64,000 nucleotides of DNA, from NCBI GenBank assembly GCA_964017145.1, contig OZ024852.1:2109945-2173944 (forward strand), read 5' to 3'. Positions 31,665 to 44,376 of the stretch are shown here, in pieces (positions within the stretch are counted from its first letter, which is position 1; every line of letters begins with the position of its first letter). The notes below the pieces were generated by a model, which had not been told where the DNA came from, ran no database searches, and worked only from the letters and a program-made list of their open reading frames with translations. A program made the position numbers and the translations under genes. This DNA comes from Agrocybe praecox (lineage: Eukaryota; Basidiomycota; Agaricomycetes; Agaricales; Agrocybaceae).

Positions 31665-34654
31665 CACAACTTCTTATCGATCTCGCCAACGCCTGCATTC
31701 GTGTGGGGGTATGGCTGAGACACTTTAAGGAGTCTACTTCAGTCATCATACCGAAGCCAGGCAAACCTACTTATTCTGACCCCAAGGCATTCCGGCCCAT
31801 TGTGCTGCTGAATACCACGGGGAAACTCATTGAGAAGATGATCTCGAATCGCTTCAATACGACATGATCAAGTTCGACCTTGTTCATCCTAACCAAGTCG
31901 GAGGAGTGCGCCAGCGCTCAACCAAAGACGCAGGGCTGTACCCTACCCACCTGATTCGCACCGGGTGGACTAAGGGACTCAAGACCAGCGTAGTCGCATT
32001 CGACATCGCCCAGTTCTTCCCATCTCTCAACCATGACATGCTCAAGGCAATACTCAGGAAGCAGGGGTTCTCGCCACTAATGGCGCGGTTCTTCTCATCC
32101 TATTTAGTAGATCGATACACATCATATAGATGGGGATCGTTCACATCCGACCCCCGGCAAGCAGACATTGGCGTGGGACAGGGCTCCGCCCTGTCCCCCG
32201 TCCTCTCAGCTCTATACATCGCTCCGGTGATGAAACTATACCATATGGAAGAGATATCCCGCAAGACATCACTTCTATCCTACGTGGACGACGGCACATG
32301 CATTGCCCAAGCCAAAACCCTCCAGGAGAACACGGTCACCCTAGTGGCTGCTTATGCAGTCCTCCTTCGCCTCTTCACCGCCATCGGACTCATCCTCGAA
32401 CACAACAAATCCGAATACGCATGCTTCGACCGGTCGCACAATTACGACCCGCCACCTCTCGACCTCGGATACGCCCCTTATACTGGCGACACACCTCTCC
32501 GCCCTAAGCGCGTTTGGCGCTACTTGGGCTTCTACTTTGACCGCAAGCTCACCTTCAAGGAGCATGTGCGGTTCTACTCTACCAAGTCATTATCATCGGT
32601 GAAAGCCATGAAGATGCTTGGAAGCTCAACCCGTGGTCTCCACCCTAAGGAGAAACGACTACTATATCGCGCATGCGTGCTACCAATAGCAACGTACGGA
32701 TATCGTCTGTGGTACTTCGAAGGCTCCCGATCCAAGGGAGCTCTCGAAGACCTGCGCAAAATGCAGCGTAAAGCGGCACTTTGGATCACAGGTACATTTC
32801 GCACCTCCCCCACAGGCGGAGTTGAGGCCCTTGCGGGCCTCATCCCCGTCCACCTTCATCTGAAGAAACTAGGCGGTCGGTCTAACTACCGTGCTGCCAC
32901 GCTATCAGACACCCATCCGCTTAGGTCGCTCCACTCTGAGGAGCATCACAAGCGAGCTGACGTTCACCCGTTGGCAATCTCAAGGCTCACTCCCGCCCAG
33001 AAAGCAAAGGTAGGAGGGGCCCTCATGGAGATAGACCGACATCTCCCTGAACTCACAGAGTCTTTCTTGCCAGTCGCGACAGAGGCTCGCCCTGGAAACA
33101 GGCTGTTGGATTTATTCGACGAGCGTTTCACATTCGAACCATGCCCGACTGACGATGAGTCAGCGGACGCAGTTCGCGTAGGTCTTAACCAAGTGCTTCG
33201 TGAAGCACAAGACCAAGAAACAACGGTGTATTGTGCGGTTGACGCTTCGGTGCCAAACGATGTACAACGACAGGCGGTCTCGACTGCCCTATTATACCGG
33301 GGACACGAACGGATCCACACCGTATCGCATCCTGCCGGAAGAGTGACTGCACCCGACGCAGAACTCTTTGCCATTCGCTCAGCGATTGTCCTTGCCACCC
33401 AGCAAGACGATTGCGAACGAATAGTTATATTCACGGACTCGATGGCCTCGGCCAAACGAGCTCTGGACCCCACCCTCCACAGTGGCCAAGGACACTCCTT
33501 GGCCATATGTCGAGCCTTCAACCGTGGCTAGAAGAAGACGCTGCATGCAAAGTAGACTTCATTCAGGTTCCATCGAAACTGAAGTGGAGGATACACCAAG
33601 AAGCCAATGACATCAGTCGGGCTCAAGTCGAACCTGTCGGGGAACACCCGGCTACTTCTCTGGATAGTGTACGAAAGGTCGTCACTAAAACAGTACAGGA
33701 GGATTGGAAGATACTCTTCCGAGACCCCAACTATCGAGGACATAACTTCATGCGCCTCAAGAATCTCGCCAGGGATTTACTCGAGCCGACATACCTCAAC
33801 GAAGGTACTTGGCTCCGCGAAGTGAAAGGCGAGCTGGTAACGCTTGTCGCGAGGATGAACAGATGCATCCTCAATCACGCTCCCATTGGTGCTTATTATG
33901 AGCGCTTCAACATTCAAGAATCTCATGCATGTGAATGCGGCCACCACCTGCAGACGCGAGCACATATATTGCAAGTGTGCACTAAACATGTACGCGAACG
34001 AGACGGTCGGTCACCGGAACTCCTGGTGCACCTGATCAAATTCCTGGATGACAACGACTCGGCCTTTGCGTTCAGGCGACCCGCAGGGGTCGGATAAGCA
34101 GGTTGGGCCACGGTTCAGCCTGTAGGACATGTTCTTCTTGGACTGCGGAACGTGCCCTACTTGGACTTCGGACCCTTTGCCATTACAATGGCGCGCGCTC
34201 TAGTACACCAACTTGTGGGATTCGTCCCGACCCTGCGGGGGCGTTGGGGGCCCTTCAGTGGGTACCTGGGTTTGTGGGCTTCGGCCTGACCCTTCGGGGG
34301 CACCCAGGCTAAGCGGTAGCGGCGATGCGACTTGGAACGTGGAGGGACTGCGGACTGGGTGGGGTGGGGACTGCGGGCTGGGCGGGATGTGGACTGTGGG
34401 TTGGGCCTGATGCCCAGCCACAATGCTTAATCGCTTGCAACGGCGCTTGCGCCGTTGAACCAACAACATTCCGACCGCCTAACGGCGGTCTGCAATCTTG
34501 GCGGGCCTTTGCCCGCCCTCGCAGACGTAGTGTAGTAGATAAATCTTGCTTAGCATGCTATTGTATGTAACGTAGGGACCGGACTGCAACCGCGCACCGG
34601 AATACAAGTGGGACTTCGGTCCTTTGATTTTAAAAAAAAAAAAAAAAAAAAAAA
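31665..34654 (+). mobile_element. LINE copy A (RT, RNase H, 3' UTR, A tail)
   Basis: Starts in the linker before the reverse transcriptase because of the gap. RT motifs: SVIIPKPGKPTYSDPKAFRP, VAFDIAQFFPSLNHDM (motif A), GQGSALSPVLSALY (motif B), SYVDDGTC (motif C). RNase H: YCAVDASV, DAELFAIRSAI, VIFTDSMASAKRAL. A C-terminal cluster CECGHHLQTRAHILQVC ends near 34010, ORF2 stops at 34097. Two single-base deletions break ORF2, near 31852 and near 33522. The 3' UTR (34098-34631) has three hairpins and a 23-base A tail at 34632-34654. A Tad1-like clade is likely from the APE-EN/RT/RNase H layout. Confidence 0.9.
31864..33531 (+). pseudogene. LINE copy A ORF2 segment: reverse transcriptase and RNase H
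   Basis: 555 open codons between the two frameshifts. It contains the palm of the reverse transcriptase with the catalytic aspartates (AFDIAQFF and YVDD), the thumb region, and RNase H through its third acidic residue (FTDSMASA). After the frameshift the same protein continues in another frame to 34097. The enzyme would make cDNA directly on nicked target DNA. Confidence 0.85.
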
Positions 34655-34782
34655 GTAGTTGTACCGATTCGAGTGTATCGTTACCCTAGTATTGCTACCC
34701 AGTTCCGATCGTATTGCGAGTAAGATGAAGCGAAAACAATAAGTTGCAAAAGTCGATGGTGGTGGTAACGGGACAAGAAGGA
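34655..34782. other. Short non-LINE sequence between copies A and B
   Basis: 128 bp without similarity to the LINE or other repeats here; probably a relic of the host sequence into which the copies inserted. Contains a TGGTGGTGG run. Confidence 0.5.
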
Positions 34783-36248
34783 AGTGTCGGTAGAGGCCCT
34801 AGCGGGCCTCATCCCCGTCCACCTTCACCTGAAAAAACTAGGCGGTCGGTCAAATTACCGAGCTGCCACGTTATCAGACACCCATCCGCTTAGGTCGCTC
34901 TTGTCGCAAGAGCATCACAAGCGGGCTGAAGTTCATTCATCAGCAATTTCTAGCCTCACCCCTGCCCAGAAAGTAAAGGTAGGGGGGGCCCTCATGGAGA
35001 TAGACCGCCATCTCCCTGAACTCACAGAGTCCTTCTCGCCCGTCGCGACAGAGGCTCGCCCTGGAAACAGGTTGTTGGATTTATTCGACGACCGATTCAC
35101 TTTCGAACCATGCCCCACTGATGACGAGTCAGCGGACGCGGTTCGTGTAGGTCTTAACCAAGTGCTCCGAGAAGCACAAGACCAAGAAACAACGGTGTAT
35201 TGTGCGGTTGACGCTTCGGTACCAAACAATATACAACCAAGAAGCCAATGACATCAGTCGGGCCCAAGTCGAACCTGTTGGGGATCACCCAGCTACTTCT
35301 CTGGATAGTGTACGGAAGGCCGTCACTAAAGGCGTTCAGGAGGAATGGAAGGTTCTCTTCCATGACCCCAATTATCGAGGGCATAACTTCTTGCCGCTCA
35401 AGAATCTCGCCGGGGATTTGCTCGAGCCGACGTATCTACAAGAGGGTACTTGGCTCCGTGAAGTGAAAGACGCGCATATACCGTACGTCGCAAGGATGAT
35501 GAGATGCATCCTCAATCACGCTCCAATAGGTGCTTACTACGAGCGCTTTAACATTCAAGAATCTCATGCATGCGAATGCGGCCACCACCTGCAGACGCGC
35601 GCACATATATTGCAAGTGTGTACGAAACATACACGCGAGCGAGATGGTCGGTCACCGGAACTTCTGGTGCATCTGATCAAATTCCTGGATGACAACGACT
35701 CAGCGTTTGCGTTCAGGCGACCCGCAGGGGTTGGATAAGCAGGTTGGGCTCTGGCTCGGCCTGCGGGATATGCTCTTCTCGGACTTCAGACTCTCTGCCA
35801 TTACAATGGCGCGCGCTCTAGTACTCTGACTTGGGGATTGGTCCTGACCCTGCGGGGGCGTTAGGGGCCCTTCAGTGGGTACCTGGGTTTGTGGGCTTCG
35901 GCCTGACCCTTCGGGGGCACTCGGGCTAAGCGGAAGCAGCGATGCGACTTGGAACGTGGGGGGGCCGCGGACTGGGCGGGGTGTGGACTGTGGGCTGGAC
36001 TCGATGCCCGGCCACAATGCTCACTCGCTTGCGACGGCGCAAGCGCCATCGAACCAGCAACATCCCGACCGCCTAACGGCGGTCTGCAGTCTTGGCGGGC
36101 CTAATGCCCGCCCTCGCAGACGTAGCGTAGTATATAAATCTTGCTTAGCATGCCACTGTATGTAACGTAGGGACCGGACTGCAATCGCGCACCGGAATAT
36201 AAATGGGACTTCGGTCCTTTGATTTAAAAAAAAAAAAAAAAAAAAAAA
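34783..36248 (+). mobile_element. LINE copy B, internally deleted
   Basis: Begins after the RT (VEALAGLIPVHLHLKKLGGR), reaches RNase H strand 1 (YCAVDASVPN) and jumps at about 35226 straight to QEANDISRAQVEPV, losing about 350 bp with the RNase H E and D sites. ORF2 ends at 35738. The 3' UTR has the three hairpins and an A tail at 36226-36248. Confidence 0.88.
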
Positions 36249-37568
36249 GTCGCATCCTGCCGGACGAGTGACTGCACCTGATGCAGAGCTCTTTGCCATC
36301 CGCTCAGCGATTGTCCTTGCCACTCAGCAGGACGATTGTGAGCGAATTGTCATATTCACCGACTCGATGGCCTCGGCCAAACGAGCGCTGGACCCCACCC
36401 TCCATAGTGGCCAAGGACATTCTTTGGCCATCTGTCGAGCTCTACAACCGTGGCTAGAAGAAGACGCTGCGTGCAAAGTAGACTTCATTCAGGTTCCGTC
36501 GAAACTGAAATGGAGGATACACCAAGAGGCCAATGACATTAGTCGGGCTCAAGTCGAACCTGTCGGGGATCACCCGGCTACTTCTTTGGATAGGGTATGA
36601 AAGGCCGTCACTAAAACTGTACAGGAGGACTGGAAGACCCTCTTCCGGGACCCCAATTATCGAGGGCACAATTTCTTGCCACTCAAAAATCTCGCCGGGG
36701 ATTTACTTGAGTCGACGTACCTTCAAGAAGGCACTTGGCTCTGCGAAGTGAAAGACGCACATATCCCGTACGTCGCGAGGATGATGAGATGCATCCTCAA
36801 TCATGCTCCAATTGGTGCTTACTACGAGCGCTTTAACATTCAAGAACCTCATGCATGTGAATGTGGACACCATCTACAGACGCGCGCACATATATTGCAA
36901 GTGTGGACGAAACATACACGCGAGCACGATGGTCGGTCACCAGAACTCCTGGTGCATCTGATCAAATTCCTGGATGACAACGACTCAGTGTTTGCGTTCA
37001 GGCGACCCGCAGGGGTCGGATAAGCAGGTTGGGCCACGGTTCAGCCTGCGGGACACTCTCTTCTTGGACTGCGGAACGTGCCCTGCTCGGACCTCGGACC
37101 CTTTGCCATTACAATGGCACACGCCTCAGTACTTGGACTTGTGGGATTCGTCCTGACCCTGCGGGGGCGTTCGGGGCCCTTCAGTGGGTACCTTGGTTTG
37201 TAGGCTTCGGCTCGACCCTTCGGGGGCACCCGGGCTAAGCGGAAGCGGCGATGCGACTTTGAACGTGAGGGGACTGCGGACTGGGTGGGGTGGGGACTGT
37301 GGGCTGGGCGGGGTGTGGACTGTGGGCTGGGCTCGATGCCCGGCCACAATGCTTAATCGCTTGCGATGGCGCAAGCGCCGTTGAACCAGCAACATTCCGA
37401 CCGCCTAATGGCGGTCTGCAATCTTGGCGGGCCTTTGCCCGCCCTCGCAGATGTAGCGTAGTAGTAAATCTTGCTTAGCATGCTTTTGTATGTAACGTAG
37501 GGACCGGACTGCAACCACGCACCGGAATACAAGTGGGACTTCGGTCCTTTGATTAAAAAAAAAAAAAA
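36249..37568 (+). mobile_element. LINE copy C, 5'-truncated, directly after copy B's tail
   Basis: Starts within RNase H (SHPAGRVTAPDAELFAIR) immediately after the A tail of copy B, with no spacer. A TGA replaces an Arg codon near 36598 (DRV-stop). ORF2 ends at 37023. It carries the best-preserved hairpin trio (37361-37443) and a short A tail at 37555-37568. Confidence 0.88.
37364..37443 (+). promoter_or_regulatory. LINE 3' UTR hairpin trio (copy C as example)
   Basis: Three hairpins in 80 bases: H1 CGATGGCGC..GCGCCGTTG (37364-37383, all nine pairs possible with G-U), H2 GACCGCC-TAAT-GGCGGTC (37399-37416), H3 GGCGGGC-CTTT-GCCCGCC (37426-37443). Between copies the arms change together: H1 is CAACGGCGC/GCGCCGTTG in copy A and CGATGGCGC/GCGCCATCG in copies E and G; H3 is GGCAGGC/GCCTGCC in copy F. 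Such structure at a LINE 3' end is a plausible recognition site for its reverse transcriptase. Confidence 0.75.
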
Positions 37569-37569
37569 G

Positions 37570-37638
37570 AGATGTGAAACATATAAGAGAATATGAAACA
37601 TGTAAGAAGGGTGAAACATGTTTCAGGTTGACAGAAGT
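37570..37638. mobile_element. Fragment of LTR family 2
   Basis: GAAACATGTAAGA-type units ending in ACATGTTTCAGG and GACAGAAGT match the interior of the solo LTR at 55094-55510. Only about 69 bp remain between copy C's tail and copy D. Confidence 0.7.
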
Positions 37639-40169
37639 AGCGCGTATGGCGCTATCTGGGATTCTTCTTTGATCGCAAGCTCACCTTCAAAGAGCATGTG
37701 CGATTCTATTCTACCAAGTCTCTATCATCGGTGAAAGCTATGAAGATGCTTGGAAGCTCAACCCGTGGTCTCCACCCCAAGGAGAAACGATTACTATACC
37801 GTGCGTGTGTCCTACTGATCGCAACATACGGATACCGTCTGTGGTACTTTGAAGGCTCCCGCTCCAAGGGAGCCCTCGAAGACCTGCGCAAAATGCAGCT
37901 TAAAGCAGCACTTTGGATCACAGGTGCATTTCGCACCTCCCCCACAGGCGGGGTTGAGGCCCTTGCGGGCCTCATCCCCGTCCACCTCCATCTGAAGAAA
38001 CTAGGCGGTCGGTCTAACTACCGCGCTGCCACGTTATCAGACACCCATCCGCTTAGGTCGCTCCTCTCAGAGGAACATCACAAGCGGGCTGACGTTCACC
38101 CGTTGGCAATCTCAAGGTTCACTCCCGCCCAGAAAGCAAAGGTAGGAGGGGCCCTCATGGAGATCGACCGTCATCTCCCTGAACTCACAGAGTCTTTCTC
38201 GCCCGTCACGACAGAGGCTCGCCCTGGAAACAGGCTGCTGGATTTGTACAGCACTTGTTTCACATTTGAACCCTGCCCAACTGACGAGGCGTCAGGTCAG
38301 GCAGTGCTCATTGAACTCAACAAGTTCCTCAAAGAGGCACAGAAAGAAGACACAACAGTGTACTGTGCGGTCGACGCTTCGGTGCCGAACGACGTACAAC
38401 GACAGGCGGTCTCGACTGCCCTATTATACCAGGGACGCGAATGGACTCACACCGTATCACATCCTGCCGGACGAGTGACTGCGCCCGACGCAGAACTCTT
38501 TGCTATTCGCTCAGCGATTGTCCTTGCCACCCAGCAGGACAATTTGTTAGAAATTGACCTCTAACGTAAGTAAAAGTCAATAGACTTATAGTTAACAATA
38601 GAGCCAAGTTTCAATGCACAACAATGACTAGTCTTATGAAAATAGTGTATTGCTTCTATATAATCCCAAACCCAATCTAGTGTCTTGAGTACTCCCCAGA
38701 CATAGTAGGAATACCGCTTTGTTTGTTCCTATTTACCCTAAAAATCCCTAGGTGTGAATATAGGTGCCCACAATATTGCGTTCGAAATCAGTGGTGCACC
38801 AAACGAAGTTCTATGCTACATATTATATACTGCCGGAATCGTCTCATTAAGGAGATTCCGAATCTAGAAAGATCTTGTCCATAGCTTTACTCTATAAATA
38901 GTTATTTACGAAATACTGTCTAAAAACAGGGAAAAACACCGAAATCTATGTAAAGTCCATATGTACAAGTCCAAAATCAAAGTATTTGATCACTAATTTC
39001 AACACAATTGTGAACGCATTGTTGTTTTCACAGACTTGATGGCCTCAGCCAAACGAGCATTGGACCCTACCCTCCATAGTGGCCAAGGACATTCCTTGGC
39101 CATCTGTAGAGCATTACAACTGTGGCTAGAAGAGGATGCTGCGTGTCACGTAGACTTCATTCAGGTTCCGTCGAAACTGAAGTGGAAGATACATCAAGAA
39201 GCCAATGACATCAGTCGGGCTCAAGTCGAACCTGTTGGGGAACACCCGGCTACATCTTTGGATAGTGTACGAAAGGTCGTCACTAAAACAGTCCAGGAGG
39301 ATTGGAAGGTACTCTTCCGAGACCCCAACTATCGAGGACATAACTTTATGCGCCTCAAGAATCTCGCCGGGGATTTACTCGAGCCAACGTACCTTAATGA
39401 AGGCACTTGGCTCCGCGAAGTGAAGGGCGAGCTGGTAACGCTCGTCGCGAGAATGAACAGGTGCATCCTCAATCACGCTCCCATTGGTGCTTATTATGAG
39501 CGCTTTAACATTCAAGAACCTCATGCATGCGAATGCGGCCACCACCTGCAGATGCGCGCACATATATTGCAAGTGTGTACGAAACATACACGCGAGCGAG
39601 ATGGTCGGTCACCGGAACTCCTGGTGCATCTGATCAAATTCCTGGATGACAACGATTCAGTGTTTGCGTTCAGGCGACCCGCAGGGGTCAGATAAGCAGG
39701 CTGGGCTAAGGTTCGGCCTGCGGGACTTGCTCTTCTTGGACTTCGGATTCCTTGCCATTACTATGGCGCGAGCCCCAGTACTCCAACTTGTGGGATTCGT
39801 CCTGACCCTGCAGGGGCGTTGGGGGCCCTTCAGTGGGTACCTGGGTTTGTGGGCTTCAGCTCGACCCTTTGGGGGCACCTGGGCTAAGCGGAAGCGGCGA
39901 TGCAACTTGGAACGTGAGGGGACTGTGGACTAGGCGGGGTGTGGACTGTGGGCTGGACTCGATGCCTGGCCACAATGCCTAATCGCTTGCGACGGCGCAA
40001 GCACTGTTGAACCAGCAACATTCTGCCCGCCCTCGCAGACGTAGCGTAGTAATAAATCTTGCTTAGCATGCCTTTGTATGTAACATAGGGACCGGACTGC
40101 AATCACGCACCGGAATACAAATGGGACTTCGGTCCTTTGATTTTTTTTTTTTTTTTTAAAGAAAAAAAA
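37639..40169 (+). mobile_element. LINE copy D, with a solo LTR inside
   Basis: Begins at the RT thumb (FKEHVRFYSTKSLSSVKAMK). ORF2 reads to QQD at 38540, where solo LTR 1a is inserted, and resumes after it (MMASAKRAL) to 39695. In its RNase H linker it has a different variant (DLYSTCFTFEPCPTDEASGQ) shared only with copy J. The 3' end is TTTGA followed by a T run and AAAGAAAAAAAA at 40141-40169, abutting copy E tail to tail. Confidence 0.88.
38545..39004 (+). mobile_element. Solo LTR 1a, 460 bp
   Basis: Begins TGTTAGAAATTGACC and ends CTAATTTCAACA, so the ends are TG..CA and inversely similar. It is flanked by CAATT (38540-38544 and 39005-39009), a 5 bp target duplication as made by LTR-retrotransposon integrase. 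TATAAATAG at about 38893 is a likely promoter. It has no internal coding region: this is a single LTR left by recombination between two LTRs. Confidence 0.92.
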
Positions 40170-42423
40170 TGTTGCTGGTTCGATGGCGCTGGCGCCATCG
40201 CAAGCGAGTAAGCATTGTGGCCGGGCATCAAGCCCAGCCCACAGTCCATGCCCTGCCCAGTCCGCAGTCCCCTCACGTTCCAAGCCGCATCGCTGCTTCC
40301 GCTTAGCCCGAGTGCCCCCAAAGGGTCAGGTCGAAACCCACAAACCCAGGTACCCACTGAAGGGCCCCTGACGCCCCCGCAGGGTCAGGACCAATCCCAC
40401 AAGTCAGAGTACTAGAGCGCGCGCCATTGTAATGGCAAAGAGTCCGCATTCCAAGAAAAGCACGTCCCGCAGGCCGGGTCAGAGCCCAACCTGCTTATCC
40501 AACCCCTGCGGGTTGCCTGAACGCAAACGCTGAATCATTGTCATCCAGGAATTTGATCAGATGCACCAGGAGTTCCGGTGATCGACCGTCTCACTTGCGT
40601 GTATGTTTTGTACACATTTACAATATATGTGCGCGTGTCTGCAGGTGGTGGCCACATTCGCACGCATGAGATTCTTGAATGTTAAAGCACTCGTAATAAG
40701 CACCAATGGGGGCATGATTGAGGATGCATCTGTTCATCCTCGCAACAAGCGTTACTAGCTCACCTTTCACTTCGTGGAGCCAAGTACCTTCATTAAGATA
40801 CGTTGGTTCGAGTAAATCCCCGGCGAGATTCTTGAGGCGCATAAAGTTATGTCCTCGGTAGTTGGAGTCTCAGAAGAGAATCTTCCAGTCCTCCTGTACT
40901 GTCTTAGTGACGACCTTTCGCACACTATCCAATGAAGTAGCTGGGTGATCCCCAACAGGTTCGACTTGAGCCGAACTTATGTCGTTGGCTTCTTGGTGTA
41001 TCCTCCATTTCAGTTTCGAAGGAACCTGAATGAAGTCTACTTTGCATGCAGCATCTTCTTCTAGCCGTGGTTGTAGGGCTCGACAGATGGCCAGAGAATG
41101 TCCTTGGCCACTATGGAGGGGGGGATCCAGAGCTCGTTTGGCCGAAGCCATTGAGTCGGTGAAGATAACAATTCTCTCGCAATTATCCTACTGGGTGGCT
41201 AGGACTATCGCTGAGCGAATGGCAAAGAGTTCTGCGTCTGGTGCAGTCACTCGTCCGGCTGGGTGTGATACGGTATTAGTCTGTTCGTGTCCCCGGTATA
41301 ATAAGGCAGTCGAAACCACCTGTCGCTGTACATCGTTCGGCACCGAAGCGTCGACCACACAATACACCATTGTTTCCTGTCTTGTGCTTCGCGGAGCACT
41401 TGATTAAGACCTACACGAACCGCGTCCGCTGACGCATCGTCAGTGGGGCATGGTTCGAAAGTGAAACATTCGTCGAATAAATCCAACAATCTGTTTCCTG
41501 GTCGAGCCTCTGTCGCGACAGGCGAGAAAGACTCTGTGAGTTCAGGAAGATGACGGTCTATCTCCATGAGGGCCCCTCCTACCTTTGCTTTCTGAGCAGG
41601 AGTGAGCCTTGAGATCGCTGACGGGTGAACGTCAGCACGCTTGTGATGCTCCTCAGAGAGGAGCGACCTAAGCGGATGTGTGTCTGATAACATGGCAGCC
41701 CTATAGTTGGACCGACCGCCTAGTTTCTTCAGATGGAGGTGGACTCGGACTTGTTGTGCTCGAGAATGAGTTCAATGGCAGTGAAGAGTCGAAGGAGGAC
41801 CGCATAGGCAGCCACGAGGGTTGCCGTGTTCTCCTGGAGGGTTTTGGCCTGGGCAATGCAGGTGCCGTCGTCCACGTAGGATAGAAGCAATGTCTTGCGG
41901 GATATCTCTTCCATATGATATAGTTTCATCACCGGAGCGATGTATAGAGCTGAAAGGACGGGGGACAGGGCGGAGCCCTGTTCCACACCGACATCCGCCT
42001 GCCGGGGGTCGGATGTGAACGAACCCCATCTATAGGAGGTGTATCGATCAACAAGGTAGGATGAGAAGAACCGCACCACAAGTGGCGAGAACCCCTGCTT
42101 CCTGAGGATTGCCTTGAGCATGTCATGGTAAAGAGATGGGAAGAACTGAGCGATGTCAAAGGCGACAACGCTGGTCTTTAGTCCCCTAGTCCACCCAGTG
42201 CAAATCAGATGGGTAAGGTACAGCCCTGTGTCTTCGGTGGAGCATTGGTGTACTCCCCTGACTTGGTTAGGATGAACAAGGTCGAACTTGATCATGTCGT
42301 ATTGAAGACGATTCAAGATCATCTTCTCAATAAGTTTCCCAGTGGTATTCAGCAGCACGATGGGCCGGAACGCCTTGGGGTCAGAGTAAGTAGGTTTGCC
42401 TGGCTTCGGTATAATTACTGAAG

Positions 42424-43424
42424 ACGCGCAGGTAACAGAACTCACTGATAATAATGACATTAATCACATAGGTCAGGCCTTCACACTGCGTTGGATACCT
42501 GGGCACCGCAACTCAAAAGGCAACAAGAAAGCAGACGAAGAAGCGAAGAAAGCAGCTAACGGAGAGGTAACACCTAACAACCAACTCCCACCAGGACTAC
42601 AGCATGGGAAGCTCCTGCATAGTGTTAAAGCCACAAAGGAGGCTTACCTCAAAATCCTAACACAAAACGCAGCAACACGATGGTCAGAATCCACGCGCAA
42701 ACAGAACTTCGAGACTAATATCAACAATGCATACCCATACGACAAATTTCGGCAAGACAGTGAAACACTTCCTTTTCGAATGCCCGGAATATCGATGGGA
42801 GCGCGCCGACATGGACCAAATACTAGGAAGAAACTCCAGAGACCTACGAACCATACTCAGCGAAGAGAAAAATGTAAAAGCACTGCTTAAGTACATAGCA
42901 AAGCAAAGCGACTCAAAACAACACCAGGTGAAGTACCCCCGCAACCTAACGAAAATGATGGATGACAAAATATATTGCACAGATACAGATAGCAGACTCA
43001 GAATACCTATAACCCCAAGCCCTACCTACCTATCTACGACACCCACTCCTACCTGCATTCAACAGGCACCCGCGTGACCCAGCCACTCCAAAAATCTAAC
43101 AAACCTCCTACTACACTGAATACTAAACTCATGCTGACCACCCTGGTGGCGGCACATAGCGGATAGAAGACAGCAAGAAGACAACAAGAAAGAAGAAATG
43201 TGATGAATGCCCCACCCGTCAAGACATGAACGCCTTGCAAACAGTGTTTCCGTACTGGGCTGTTTGGGGGGAGGATCGCTTCGGGTGTGCCTCAGCAGTG
43301 CATAGAGGGTTCACGGGGAATGGAGACGGGTGCAGTGTCCTGGTAGTTACATCACTAATGTATTATGTCTGCATGAAGTCCCACTTCAATAGACCTAAAT
43401 TGACAAGAAAAAAAAAAACATAAT
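42424..43424 (+). mobile_element. 3' fragment of a second LINE family, 1.0 kb
   Basis: Open frame FTLRWIPGHRNSKGNKKADE (end of an RNase H of the WIPGH type), then after a frame change FGKTVKHFLFECPEYRWERA (C-terminal Cys/His cluster), a noncoding tail and AAGAAAAAAAAAAA before the right flank. It is flanked by ATAATTACTGAAG (42411-42423 and 43425-43437), a 13 bp target duplication typical of LINE target-primed insertion. The RNase H is clearly different from that of copies A-K, so it is another family, 5'-truncated. Confidence 0.85.
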
Positions 43425-43916
43425 AATAATTACTGAAGTGGACTCCTTAAAGTGTCTCGGCCAGACCCCCACACGAATGCAGGCGTTGGCGAGATTGATC
43501 AGAAGTTGTGAAGCAGCAAGCTGCTTCACTACTTCTTTAAGAATTGGCCATGACACATGGTCAGGGCCGGGGGATGATAAACTTGAGCAAGACGCAAGCA
43601 CCTCGTCCAGTTCTAATTTGGAGAATGGGGGCCAATCCCTTTCCTGAAGAGTAGGAAGGGGATCGAGTACCACTAGATCTACTGCTCGGCCAGAGGCCGA
43701 GTTGTAGGTGTTGTGGAGGGCATCCCATAGGGAGGCCATTCCATGACAGGGCTGTCCTTGGTATTGGATAGCTTCGCAGGCAGGTAACTTGCGCTGTTTG
43801 ACCCATTCCATTAGGTCCCACGGTTGTCTGTTAGTATATGCAATTTCCGTGATATGAAGTTCAAAGAAGTCGCGTTTGACATCCTTAACGGTTTTGCGAA
43901 AAGCTTTCCACTTTTC

Positions 43917-44376
43917 TGTTAGAAATTGACCTCTAACGTAAGTAAAAGTCAATAGACTTATAGTTAACAATAGAGCCAAGTTTCAATGCGCAACAATGAC
44001 TAGTCTTATGAAAATAGTGTATTGCTTCTATATAATCCCAAACCCAATCTAGTGTCTTGAGTACTCCCCAGACATAGTAGGAATACTGCTTTGTTTGTTC
44101 CTATTTACCCTAAAAATCCCTAGGTGCAAATATAGGTGCCTACAATATCGCGTTCAAAATCAGTGGTGCACCAAACAAAGTTCTATGCTACATATTATAT
44201 ACTGACGGATTCGTCTCATTAAGGAGATTCCGAATCTAGAAAGATCTCGTCCATAGCTGTACTCTATAAATAGTCATTTACGAAATACTGTCCAAAAACA
44301 GGGAAAAACACCGAAATCTATGTAAAGTTCATATGTACAAGTCCAAAATCAAAGTGTTTGATCACTAATTTCAACA
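43917..44376 (+). mobile_element. Solo LTR 1b, 460 bp
   Basis: Same family as 38545-39004, about 97 percent alike by eye. It is flanked by TTTTC (43912-43916 and 44377-44381). It lies in the endonuclease-RT linker of copy E. Confidence 0.92.

Noticed and set aside
34100..34660. Pro/Arg/Gly-rich frames in LINE 3' UTRs (recurring at every copy)
   Set aside because: They lie after the ORF2 stop in GC-rich hairpin sequence, shift frame between copies, and have no consistent start.
38545..39004. First taken for a MITE because the ends are inversely similar
   Set aside because: TG..CA ends, TATA box and exact 5 bp duplications in four copies fit a solo LTR better.
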